DNA of 64,000 nucleotides. Origin: Roseiarcus sp963765375 (GTDB lineage Bacteria > Pseudomonadota > Alphaproteobacteria > Rhizobiales > Beijerinckiaceae). The position numbers and the translations under genes were made by a program. The first letter of the stretch is position 1; the number at the start of each line of letters is the position of its first letter. Below are positions 44,855-53,471 of the stretch, in pieces. The notes beneath the pieces are model-generated. The model searched no databases, had not been told where the DNA came from, and worked only from the letters and a program-made list of their open reading frames with translations. Where the stretch lies: contig CAVXVZ010000007.1 in the NCBI GenBank assembly GCA_963765375.1, positions 124,001 through 188,000 of the forward strand, read 5' to 3'.

Positions 44855-46358
44855 GCAAGACCTTCCGGCCCTGGACGATCGATCAGCCGCTGTTGTTGCC
44901 GCCGAGCGTGCAGGACTTTGTCGGCGAGGACCATCTGGCTCGCTTCATTTTGGCGCTTGTGCTCGAGCATCTCGACCTTGGTGAGATCGAATCCGGGTAT
45001 GCGAGCGAGCGCGGGCAGCCGCCGTTTGACCCGGCGATGATGACGGCGCTGTTGCTGTACGGCTATTGTCACGGCGTCTACTCGTCGCGCCGGATCGCCA
45101 AGGCGACGCGCGAACGGGTCGACTTCATGAGCATTGTCGGGCTCGATCCGCCGGATTTTCGCACCGTCTCCGACTTCCGCAAGCGGCACTTGAAGGCGCT
45201 TGCGGGACTGTTCGGGCAAGTTCTCAAGCTGTGCGAACAGGCGGGATTTGTGAAGCTCGGCCATGTCGCGCTCGACGGGACGAAGATCAAGGCGAACGCC
45301 TCCAAGCACAAGGCGATGAGCTACGAGCGCATGGAGAAGCGTGCGGCGGAGCTCGAGGCCGAGGTCGATCGGTGGCTGAGCGCAGCCGAGGCTGCGGACG
45401 CCGAGGAAGACAGAGCCTTCGGCCGCGACAAGAGCGGCGAGGAGCTGCCCAAATGGGTTGCCGACAAGAAGAAGCGCGCCGAGAAGATCCGGGCGGCGAA
45501 GGCCGAATTGGAGGCCGAGGCGAAAGCGGCCGCGGCGGCCAAGGCCAAAGCGCAGGCCGAGGCCGAGGAGCGGCGACAAGCCGAGGGCCGCAAGAAACCG
45601 GGCAAGCCCGCCGCCCCGCCATCCGAAGAGCCTGACCCCAAAGCGCAGAAGAACTTCACCGATCCCGAAAGCCGCATCATGAAAACCAAGGACGGCTTCA
45701 TCCAGGGCTACAATGCGCAGGCGGCGGTCGACGCGACGGCGCAGGTGATCGTCGCCCACGGCCTCGACGCGAAGCAGAGCGATCAACATCAATTGGCGCC
45801 GATCGCCGACGCCATCGAAGCCAATCTGGGCAAGAAGCCGACGCAACTGTCGGCGGACGCGGGCTATTGCTCCGACGCCAACCTTGCGGCGATGGAGGAA
45901 CGCGAGATCGACGCCTATATCGCGCCGGGGCGGGCCAAGCACGCCGGGGAAGGAGAAGGCGGCGGCGCCCGCGTCGCCGCCATGCGCGAAAGAATCAAGG
46001 CCGGCGGGCACTCCAGCCCCTACCGCTTAAGAAAGCAGCTGCCCGAGCCGGTGTTCGGACAGATCAAGCAGGCGCGCGGCTTCCGTCAGTTTCTCTTGCG
46101 CGGCGTCGAGAAGGTCGCCAACGAGTGGGGCCTCGTCTGCCTCGCCCACAATATCTTGAAGCTCGCCCAGGGGCGGACCCCGTCCCTTGCCGCACTCGCA
46201 ACCGGCTGAGCTTCGCCACCTCGGAAACGGTGCAACGAACGATGGCCGCAAAGCTTCCACCCTTACATCAAACCGGATGCGCGAATTTGCTGCATCCGGC
46301 TCTCCGACTGGCTTGAGCGGTTCAAATCCCAGCTCGCCGGGATTAAGCAGACAGGCTC
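44787..46358 (+). mobile_element. IS1182-type insertion sequence, 1572 bp, flanked by CTAG
   Basis: The left end reads gagcctgtccg and the right end is its near-complement cagacaggctc; both sides are flanked by CTAG (44783-44786 and 46359-46362). One transposase is encoded. The target CTAG is shared by the last codons of xylB (plus strand) and the TAG stop of the convergent PfkB gene (minus strand), so the element sits exactly between them. The exact inverted-repeat length was not measured. Confidence 0.85.
44851..46209 (+). CDS. IS1182-family transposase
   Basis: The 452-residue protein starts MSKTFRPWTIDQPLLLPPSV and has the IS1182/IS5-related N-terminal FDPAMMTALLLYGYCHGVYS, a central Glu/Lys/Ala-rich coiled region (residues about 155-260) and DDE residues: VALDGTKIKAN, YNAQAAVDATAQVIVAHGLD (with the nearby LSADAGYCSD) and PVFGQIKQARGFRQFLLRGV. 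Length and layout are normal, so it is probably intact. Confidence 0.93.
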   Translation: MSKTFRPWTIDQPLLLPPSVQDFVGEDHLARFILALVLEHLDLGEIESGYASERGQPPFDPAMMTALLLYGYCHGVYSSRRIAKATRERVDFMSIVGLDPPDFRTVSDFRKRHLKALAGLFGQVLKLCEQAGFVKLGHVALDGTKIKANASKHKAMSYERMEKRAAELEAEVDRWLSAAEAADAEEDRAFGRDKSGEELPKWVADKKKRAEKIRAAKAELEAEAKAAAAAKAKAQAEAEERRQAEGRKKPGKPAAPPSEEPDPKAQKNFTDPESRIMKTKDGFIQGYNAQAAVDATAQVIVAHGLDAKQSDQHQLAPIADAIEANLGKKPTQLSADAGYCSDANLAAMEEREIDAYIAPGRAKHAGEGEGGGARVAAMRERIKAGGHSSPYRLRKQLPEPVFGQIKQARGFRQFLLRGVEKVANEWGLVCLAHNILKLAQGRTPSLAALATG

Positions 46359-47331
46359 CTAGACTGAGTGAGCCGCGAGCAGGAGGGCGTGGCGCTGGCT
46401 GGACGTCGGCAGGGCGTCCATCGCGCCTGCAACCGTCGCCGCAAACGCGCCTGAGGCCACTGCTCGCCGGCCAATCCGGGCGAGCCCTTCCTCCGAAGCA
46501 AGGTCGGTCTCCGACGCCGCAATGTCAAAGAGCAAGCTTGCCATGAAAGCGTCGCCGCAGCCCACAGTGTCGGCGACCTTAACAGCGAGTCCGGGGATGC
46601 GGACCTGACAGTCGTGCGAGACGAGGAAGGCTCCGCCGGAGCCGAATGTCACCGCGAGAAGGGGCCGCCGCGGGGAAAGGAGCCGCGCGACACCCTCCTC
46701 GACATCTGACGTATCTGCCATCAACGCGAGTTCTTCCGCGCTGACCTTCAGGATGTCGGCCTCCGACGCTGCTTCGAGCGCCACCGCGCGCATCTCCTCG
46801 ACGCTTCGCCAAAGCGCCGGCCGCAGGTTGACGTCAACAGAAACGAGCGCCCCCGCTGTCCGGGCGATCTGCACCGCATGGCGTTGTGCGGCGCCGCAGA
46901 TGGGCTCGCCGAGCCACAGGCTGCCGACGTGGAGGATACGCGCGGACCGAATAACGTCGCCGGCCACGTCTCCAGGGGCATAGCTCGAGTTCGGCCGAGC
47001 CTTTGCGATAGAGGAGGAACTCGCGATCGCCGTCCGGCGCGACCGTCACCGCGGCCAACGAGGTATTGCCCTCCCGGGTGGCCAGCACGGATTCCGTCGC
47101 GACGCCGTTCGCTGTCAGCGTCTCGACCAGAAGGCGTCCAAAGGCGTCGTCGCCAACCTTGCTCAGCATCGCCGCGGCGCCGCCGAGACGAGCGACCCCC
47201 ACCGCCACATTGCCCGGCGCGCCCCCAGGCTTGGGCGCAAGGCAGGCGCTTCCGTCGGCTCCGCGCGTCGGGATGAGATCGATGACGAGCTCGCCGAGCG
47301 CGGCGACGTCAAACCGGTGTGGCTGAGGCAT
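46359..47331 (-). pseudogene. fructokinase-like PfkB kinase, frameshifted
   Basis: It starts MPQPHRFDVAALGELVIDLI and goes on with APKPGGAPGNVAVGVARLGG to FLLYRKGSAELELCP. There an extra base (complement of 46974) moves the frame; the rest, GDVIRSARILHVGSLWLGEP and VKVADTVGCGDAFMASLLFD with the catalytic Asp, is in the next frame and ends at a TAG that is part of the CTAG flank of the IS1182 element. Removing the base gives a 323-residue kinase. It is divergent from the second importer across 254 bases that contain the 20-bp inverted repeat. It is not interrupted by the insertion. Confidence 0.82.
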
Positions 47332-47471
47332 GGCTCCGCACCTCCCAATCGAGCGACGGGGCGTCCGGTCTACCCCGCATGACGAGACGGTGCTGAATAC
47401 AGAGGACCGCATCGTGGTCGCCGTCTTGCGGCGCGTTGACGCGCCGCGCAAACCGCCAGTATAGTTTTTTG

Positions 47472-47491
47472 TCAATCGGTCTATCGATTGA
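47472..47491. promoter_or_regulatory. 20-bp perfect inverted repeat, probable operator
   Basis: tcaatcg and cgattga flank a 6-base spacer in the 254-base gap between the fructokinase-like gene (start 47331) and the second binding-protein gene (start 47586). A tatagt-like -10 candidate lies just left of it. The size fits LacI/GntR/DeoR repressors. No regulator gene was found in the sugar island. Confidence 0.6.
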
Positions 47492-47585
47492 TTGGAAGTC
47501 CGTCGTACACAGGACGGCGGCAGGGTCGCCAGGTCGCGAACAGATGCCGAAGCGCGGCAACGACGATATTGGGAGGAAGCTGAAC

Positions 47586-49058
47586 ATGGCAATGAGATTG
47601 ACCATTTCGACGGTGATCGCGGGCGCGACATTCGCGCTTGCTTCGTCGATGGGCGCGCAAGCCGGGGAATTTGACGGCGTCACGGTGAACCTGATGACGC
47701 AGACCGGCGCGATCCAGGAGCCGCTGCAGCGGCGCGCTCCCGACTTCGAGAAACTGACCGGGGCCAAGATCAACATCATCGCGGTTCCATTCTCCGACCT
47801 TTACCAGAAAGTGCTTACAGACTGGGCGAGCGGGACAAACTCGGTCGATGCCGCGGTCTTCGCGCCGCAGTGGATGGTCGACTACGTGTCCGGCGGCTAT
47901 CTGGAAGAGTTGGGACCACGCATCGCCAAGGACAAGAACATCGATTGGGACCAGATTGCGCCCTTCTTCCGCGATTTCTCAGCGACCTACAATGGCAAGA
48001 TCTATCTCGTGCCGCTCGATGGCGACTTCCACATGCTTTACTATCGTACTGACGTGTTGGAGAAAGCGGGCCTGAAGCCGCCGAAAACCTGGGACGAGTA
48101 CCTCGAGGTCGCGAAGGCCGTGAATGGGAAGGAGTTCGACGGAACCAAGGTCTACGGCTCCTGCATCGCCAAGAAGCGTAATGCGCAGAGCTATTGGTTC
48201 ATCACCGACATCACCGGTTCGATGGTTCAGTCGAAGGGAACAGGCCAGGGCACATTCTTCGACACGAAGGATATGAAGCCGCTCATCGACAATCAGGCCT
48301 TCCGCAAGGCGCTCGATTTCCTGAGGGAGTCCGGCAAGTACGGGCCGCCGGATGAGCTCAATCTCGACGTCAGCGACACGCGTCCGCTGTTCGTCTCCGG
48401 CAAATGCGCGCTGAACCTCGACTGGGGCGATGTCGGCGTGCTTGCGATCGACCCCAAGACGTCGAAAGTCATCGACAAGACGGGGTCCGTCATCACGCCC
48501 GGCTCGAAGGAAGCGCTGAACTGGTCGACCGGCAAGCTCGAAGCTTGCACCAAGGACACCTGCCCCTACGCCATCGACGGCGTCAACCACTCGCCCTACG
48601 CCGCCTTCGGCGGCTGGAGCGGCGGCATCAACGCCAAGGCCAAGGACAAGGTCAAGGACGCGGCCTTCGCCTTCCTATCCTACATGTCTCAGCCGGCGCA
48701 GTCGGATGTCGACGTGACGATCGGCGTGACGGGGTTCAATCCCTACCGCGTGTCCCAGTTCACCTATAACGACACCTGGAAGAAGGCGGGAATGAGCAAG
48801 GTCGCCGGAGACAGCTACCTCGGCGCAATCAAGGACAGCCTCGATAGCCCGAACATGATCCTGGACCTGCGCATCCCGCAGAACCAGAAGTATCAGCAGG
48901 TCGTCCTCGATGAGGCGATCGCGCGCTTCCTCTCCGGGGAAATCGACAAGGAGCAGACGGTCAAGGCCGTGCTTGACGGCTGGAACGATCTCAATGAGCA
49001 GATCGGCGTCGAGAGCCAGCTCAAGTTCTATAAGGGCACGCTCGGCATTCAGCGCTGA
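47586..49058 (+). CDS. ABC sugar-binding protein (CUT1)
   Basis: The 490-residue protein follows a gggaggaag ribosome site and has a Sec signal (MAMRLTISTVIAGATFALAS, cleaved near AQA). The mature protein is of the MalE/UgpB family: VDAAVFAPQWMVDYVSGGYL, LVPLDGDFHMLYYRTDVLEK and SGKCALNLDWGDVGVLAID. It is the first gene of a four-gene importer operon. Unrelated in detail to the binding protein at 36 kb, so the two importers probably take different sugars. Confidence 0.92.
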   Translation: MAMRLTISTVIAGATFALASSMGAQAGEFDGVTVNLMTQTGAIQEPLQRRAPDFEKLTGAKINIIAVPFSDLYQKVLTDWASGTNSVDAAVFAPQWMVDYVSGGYLEELGPRIAKDKNIDWDQIAPFFRDFSATYNGKIYLVPLDGDFHMLYYRTDVLEKAGLKPPKTWDEYLEVAKAVNGKEFDGTKVYGSCIAKKRNAQSYWFITDITGSMVQSKGTGQGTFFDTKDMKPLIDNQAFRKALDFLRESGKYGPPDELNLDVSDTRPLFVSGKCALNLDWGDVGVLAIDPKTSKVIDKTGSVITPGSKEALNWSTGKLEACTKDTCPYAIDGVNHSPYAAFGGWSGGINAKAKDKVKDAAFAFLSYMSQPAQSDVDVTIGVTGFNPYRVSQFTYNDTWKKAGMSKVAGDSYLGAIKDSLDSPNMILDLRIPQNQKYQQVVLDEAIARFLSGEIDKEQTVKAVLDGWNDLNEQIGVESQLKFYKGTLGIQR

Positions 49059-49070
49059 GGCTCTCACTTC

Positions 49071-49100
49071 CTTCCCGGCGCGTCTCGGCGCGCCGGGAAG
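49071..49100 (+). promoter_or_regulatory. 12-bp stem-loop between sugar-binding protein and permease genes
   Basis: Perfect arms cttcccggcgcg and cgcgccgggaag with a 6-base loop, 12 bases after the binding-protein stop and 69 bases before the permease. No U tract. Same position and type as the hairpin in the other importer operon. Confidence 0.75.
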
Positions 49101-49169
49101 CCGCTATCCAATTTAGATCGAATCGCGAGCGAGAGTAGCGCGCCGAGAGCCGGAAACGTCCCAGGACAA

Positions 49170-50303
49170 ATGACCCTAGCTCAGGCAGCGCGTACCGAGG
49201 TCCAAGCCCGCGAGACCCGCGACGAATGGATCGACCGCCATTCCGGCCGCATCATGGTGCTGCCGGCAGTGATCATTCTCCTGTGCTTCGCGATCTTCCC
49301 GCTCATCGTCTCCGTCTATCTGTCCCTGTGTCGCTTTGCGCTCGCGGGCGGCAGCTTCACGCTGACCTTCATCGGGCTCTATAACTACAGACGTCTGCTA
49401 TTCGGGAGCCAGCAGTATCATCTCATCGGCACATTGAAGCCGATCGAGACATCCGGTTGGGTCCTCTTCGCGATCTACGCCGCAGCCGTCCTCTATTGGC
49501 TCTTCCGCTATGTCAGGACGGAATTCACTGTCCTTGGGTTCATTGGACGTCTCATCTCCCTTGCGCTTGCGACTGGCCTCGTGCTCGCGCTGCTCGCAAC
49601 GCTGCCTCAGAAAGCCTATCAAGGCACGCTGCTCACGACCTACGTCTACGTTCTCTTCGGTGTTGCGGCGCAATTCGCAATCGGCCTCGGGCTCGCGCTT
49701 CTCTGCGCGCAGCCGATCCGCGGGCGCGGCTTTTTCCGGGTCGTCTTCTTCATACCGCTGATGGTGACCCCTGTCGGCGTCGCCTACATGTTCCGGATGC
49801 TGGCCGACATGCAAAAGGGGCCGTTCGCGCCGGTGAGCGCGGCGCTTGGTCTCAGCTCCTGGTCGTGGGCCGACCAGGCCTGGTCGGCGCGGCTTATGGT
49901 GCTGATCGGCGACACCTGGCAGTGGACGCCCTTCATGTTCATCGTGCTGCTCGCCGCGATCGAGAATCAGCCGCGTGATCAGCTTGAGGCCGCTCGCCTC
50001 GACGGGGCTGGCGGATTCCAGATCTTTCGCGACATCACGTGGCCTGCGATCGCGCCGATCGCGGCGACTGTGGTCCTCATTCGGTTGATCGAAGCTTTCA
50101 AGATCATCGACATCCCCAACGTTTTGACGGCCGGGGGACCAGGGCTCGCGACGGAATCGATGACCTTGCACTCCTTCATCGCATGGCGGACTCAGGACCT
50201 CGGCGGCTCCGCGGCGATTGGCTATATCCTGCTTTTTGTGTCGACGATCACTTGCGTGTCGTTCTTCAATTATGTTGTCCGATGGACGCGGAGATTTCAG
50301 TGA
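49170..50303 (+). CDS. ABC sugar transporter permease (MalF type)
   Basis: The 377-residue protein has about eight membrane segments, for example VIILLCFAIFPLIVSVYLSL, with the EAA loop QLEAARLDGAGGFQIFRDIT near residue 275. It pairs with the following gene, whose GTG start overlaps this stop (GTGA at 50300-50303). It is longer than many MalF proteins because of an extra membrane segment (residues about 90-150). Confidence 0.9.
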   Translation: MTLAQAARTEVQARETRDEWIDRHSGRIMVLPAVIILLCFAIFPLIVSVYLSLCRFALAGGSFTLTFIGLYNYRRLLFGSQQYHLIGTLKPIETSGWVLFAIYAAAVLYWLFRYVRTEFTVLGFIGRLISLALATGLVLALLATLPQKAYQGTLLTTYVYVLFGVAAQFAIGLGLALLCAQPIRGRGFFRVVFFIPLMVTPVGVAYMFRMLADMQKGPFAPVSAALGLSSWSWADQAWSARLMVLIGDTWQWTPFMFIVLLAAIENQPRDQLEAARLDGAGGFQIFRDITWPAIAPIAATVVLIRLIEAFKIIDIPNVLTAGGPGLATESMTLHSFIAWRTQDLGGSAAIGYILLFVSTITCVSFFNYVVRWTRRFQ

Positions 50304-51352
50304 GCGACACGGTTGAAGCTCGCGGCCTCATGCGCGGTTGGTTCGAGGCGAAGAGCCTCGAGGAGATGGCGGCGCCGTCAAAAATCGCTGTTTACGCCGT
50401 CCTTGGCTTATGGACGCTCGTTGTTCTCTTTCCCCTCTATTGGGTGCTGGTGACGTCGTTCAAGATCGAGGTCCAGGTCGACAGCGGCCCGTTTTACATT
50501 CCGTTCGTCGACTTCAAGCCAACGCTTGACGCCTGGAACTTCATGCTTTTGCAGAACAACACGCTTGGACCCTATGTCAACTCGATCGTGGTGACGCTTT
50601 CGAGCACGGTGCTGGCGCTCGTCATCGGAGCGCTGGCGGCCTATGCGCTCGTTCGCATCCGTTTTCAGGTCAAGCTGGCGGCGATCCTGACCTTTCTCGT
50701 CCTTCTGATCGCGCTGATCATTGCAGTCGCGGCCTTGCACGTTCCTTGGCAGGCGGCGGGCGCGGTCGCGATCGCCCTCTTCCTGCTCGCGCTCGGCACG
50801 TTTGTGCGACGCTTCAAGGGCGCAGTCGGCAACAACGACATTGAGTTCTGGATGATCTCCAACCGGATCATGCCGCCGATCGTCGCTGTGCTGCCGATCT
50901 ATGTCATGTTCCAGCACCTCCAGTTGCTCGACACGAAATTGGCGCTGATTGCGACCTACACCGGCGTCAACCTGCCGATCGTCGTCTGGCTGACGCGCGA
51001 CTTTTTCGCCGGCGTCCCCCTCGATCTCGAAGAGAGCGCGGAAATCGACGGCGCTTCCAAGTTCCGGGTATTCTTCACGATCGCCCTGCCCCTCGCGCGG
51101 TCGGGCCTTGCCGCGACTTTCATGCTCGTATTTATCCTGGCCTGGAACGAGTTCCTGCTCGCGCTGTTTCTCACCAACGCGAAGGCGCAGACAATGCCGG
51201 TGCTTGTTGCGGCGCAGAACACGACGCGCGGACCGCAATGGTGGTACATGTCGGTGCTGATCGTCATCATGATCGCGCCGGTCATCGTCATCGCCGCCTT
51301 CCTACAGAAGCACATCGCGCGCGGACTGCTCGCCGGCGCGGTCAAGGGATAG
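50300..51352 (+). CDS. ABC sugar transporter permease (MalG type)
   Basis: A GTG at 50300 gives MSDTVEARGLMRGWFEAKSL; an ATG at 50282 is possible but would overlap the upstream gene more. The 350-residue protein has membrane helices KIAVYAVLGLWTLVVLFPLY and the EAA loop EESAEIDGASKFRVFFTIAL. It forms the channel with the MalF-type partner. Confidence 0.9.
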   Translation: MSDTVEARGLMRGWFEAKSLEEMAAPSKIAVYAVLGLWTLVVLFPLYWVLVTSFKIEVQVDSGPFYIPFVDFKPTLDAWNFMLLQNNTLGPYVNSIVVTLSSTVLALVIGALAAYALVRIRFQVKLAAILTFLVLLIALIIAVAALHVPWQAAGAVAIALFLLALGTFVRRFKGAVGNNDIEFWMISNRIMPPIVAVLPIYVMFQHLQLLDTKLALIATYTGVNLPIVVWLTRDFFAGVPLDLEESAEIDGASKFRVFFTIALPLARSGLAATFMLVFILAWNEFLLALFLTNAKAQTMPVLVAAQNTTRGPQWWYMSVLIVIMIAPVIVIAAFLQKHIARGLLAGAVKG

Positions 51353-51357
51353 CGCCG

Positions 51358-52407
51358 ATGCGGGTGAGGCTCGAGAATATCCACAAGTCTTTCGGCACGG
51401 TCGAGGTGGTCAAGGGGCTTGACCTGGAAGTCCAGGACGGAGAGTTTCTCGTCCTTCTTGGGGCCTCGGGTTCCGGCAAGACGACTGCGCTGCGCATGAT
51501 CGCCGGTCTCGAAACCGTCTCGTCGGGCTCGATCCGCATCGGCAATCGCGACGTCACCAACGTGTTGCCGAAGTATCGCGACGTGGCGATGGTCTTCCAG
51601 TCCTACGCCCTCTATCCCCATATGACGGTGTTTGCGAACATTGCCTATCCGCTGACGGTGCGCGGCCAGCCCAAAGCCGAAGTCGAGGCGGCGGTCGAGG
51701 ACGTCGCGCGGCAAGTGCAGCTGGACACCCTGCTCGATCGCTATCCCCGGCAGCTTTCGGGCGGCCAGCGTCAGCGCGTGGCGCTTGCCCGGGCGATGAT
51801 CCGCCGCCCTGCGGCATTCCTGATGGACGAGCCGCTTTCCAATCTCGACGCCAAGCTTCGCGGCTACATGCGCGCCGAGCTCAAGCACATGCAGCATCAG
51901 CTCGGCATCACGACGATCTATGTGACGCATGACCAGATTGAGGCCATGACGCTCGCTCATCGTGTGGCGCTGCTCGAGAAAGGCGTACTGCAGCAGCTCG
52001 ACACGCCCGCCAATATCTACAACGCGCCCGCGAACTTGTTCGTCGCCGGATTCATCGGGTCGCCGCCGATGAACATCTTTGATGGCGAGCTTGCCGCCGG
52101 TCGGTTCTCAGGTCCCGCCGGCAGCTTCGGAACAAAGACGCGCATTTCAGAGCGCCGGGCGGTCGCCGGCGTTCGTCCGGAGGATTGCAAGGTTACGGAG
52201 CCGGACGCGGGCAGAATCGTGGGCGAAGTCTATGCGACCGAGCTTATGGGCGACCATACCCTGGTCACCTGCCGCGTCGACGGCGGCACGGTCACGGTGA
52301 AGGCGGACAAGTCCTTCGACCGCCGCGACGGCGCCCAGATCGGAGTCGATTTTGCGGACGTCGCCGTCCACGTTTTCAGCAAGGACACCGGCGACCGCCT
52401 CTCGTGA
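51358..52407 (+). CDS. ABC sugar transporter ATPase (MalK type)
   Basis: The 349-residue protein starts MRVRLENIHKSFGTVEVVKG and has Walker A LGASGSGKTTALRMIAGLET, signature LSGGQRQRVALARAMIRRPA and Walker B AFLMDEPLSNLDAKLRGYM, then a TOBE domain. It is the last gene of this importer operon. Like the 38.7 kb ATPase, it has the CUT1 regulatory extension. Confidence 0.93.
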   Translation: MRVRLENIHKSFGTVEVVKGLDLEVQDGEFLVLLGASGSGKTTALRMIAGLETVSSGSIRIGNRDVTNVLPKYRDVAMVFQSYALYPHMTVFANIAYPLTVRGQPKAEVEAAVEDVARQVQLDTLLDRYPRQLSGGQRQRVALARAMIRRPAAFLMDEPLSNLDAKLRGYMRAELKHMQHQLGITTIYVTHDQIEAMTLAHRVALLEKGVLQQLDTPANIYNAPANLFVAGFIGSPPMNIFDGELAAGRFSGPAGSFGTKTRISERRAVAGVRPEDCKVTEPDAGRIVGEVYATELMGDHTLVTCRVDGGTVTVKADKSFDRRDGAQIGVDFADVAVHVFSKDTGDRLS

Positions 52408-52418
52408 TGCGGTCGGCT

Positions 52419-53402
52419 TCAGCCGCTCCTCGCGGCGTCGCGGGCGATTCGGTTTAACCTGTTGAACTCCGGTCCCGAAGTCGGGATTTTGACGGCAAAG
52501 ACCTCCGCGATCACACGGGTCCAGCCGTGAACGAAATATATCCAGCCGTCTTCGACCCTGAGCCCGCGGCTTTTCTCTTCCGCTCGCGCCTGGCGCAGGA
52601 ATTCGAGGTCGCCGCGATAGTTGAAATCCCAGGCGATCGCGTCGCGGGGAAAGCGGGCGGCGTGGGTGAGCGGCGAGCCTGGGCGATCCTTGCCAAGCCC
52701 GGTGGCGTTCACGACCATCGAGCCGGTCGGGAGGCGTTCGACCAGCCAGTCGGCGGCCGCCGGCTCGGGCGTCACGGCGTACTCAACCTTGATCGCGAAG
52801 CCATTGCGCGCGTGGACCGCGCGAAGGTCATCGAAGCCGCGCTCGTCCAGCGCGGTAATAGTGAGCTTTCGAGGAACGTCTTGGCCCGCATTGACGCGAT
52901 CGTGAAGGAAGAGCGTGAGGGCCATCGCGGCGCCGCCAGCGCCGAGAATGAGCATTTCCCCGCCGGTCCGGCCCCAGGAATCCGCCTCGACGATGGCGGC
53001 CAGGGCGAACCCTACGGTGATCGGATCCTTCGCATGGCCGCAGAGCCTCGTCGCCCGTTTTGAGATGCAGCTCACTTCGCCGAGCCTTAGCGCCAGCGGA
53101 TCGAGCTCGTCGAAGAGGTCGCGCGACGCCTTGAGCAGATTGACCTTGTGCGTCGTCACCAGAGCGCCGAGGGACAGCGGATCGGCCTTGATGAATTCGA
53201 CCGCCTCCCGGTATCGGGCGGGCGGCGAGTCCAGAGGAAAGTCAATCCCCACAAGCACGGCATCGAGGCCCAGCGCCTCGGCCCAGCGCGGAAAGATCCT
53301 CATGATCGAGGACTGACCGGTCGAGACGCCGATGAAATACATCGTGCGGCGGGTCGCAGGCGGATAGACTTGTGCTGAACAATCCATTCGATCGGCGCCC
53401 AT
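52419..53402 (-). CDS. shikimate dehydrogenase-like oxidoreductase
   Basis: The 327-residue protein has the AroE fold: GVSTGQSSIMRIFPRWAEAL at the start, TTHKVNLLKA with the catalytic Lys, and the Rossmann loop MLILGAGGAAMALTLFL. The substrate-binding motif differs from genuine AroE (STGQSS in place of the usual SxS(L/I)SP), so it is a paralogue that may act on quinate or another polyol. It lies 12 bases after the convergent MalK-type gene and is unlikely to be the housekeeping aroE. An alternative start is 53342 (MYFIGVSTG). Confidence 0.72.
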   Translation of the reverse strand: MGADRMDCSAQVYPPATRRTMYFIGVSTGQSSIMRIFPRWAEALGLDAVLVGIDFPLDSPPARYREAVEFIKADPLSLGALVTTHKVNLLKASRDLFDELDPLALRLGEVSCISKRATRLCGHAKDPITVGFALAAIVEADSWGRTGGEMLILGAGGAAMALTLFLHDRVNAGQDVPRKLTITALDERGFDDLRAVHARNGFAIKVEYAVTPEPAAADWLVERLPTGSMVVNATGLGKDRPGSPLTHAARFPRDAIAWDFNYRGDLEFLRQARAEEKSRGLRVEDGWIYFVHGWTRVIAEVFAVKIPTSGPEFNRLNRIARDAARSG

Positions 53403-53471
53403 TGCAACAGGATCCGCCCCGCCTGCGTTCGCGCGCCCGCGGCCAGAGCGCCGGCTGCAGCGAGGCCGGTG

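Noticed and set aside
44719..46011. 430-residue frame on the minus strand
   Set aside because: Antisense shadow of the IS1182 transposase with repetitive Leu/Arg-rich composition.
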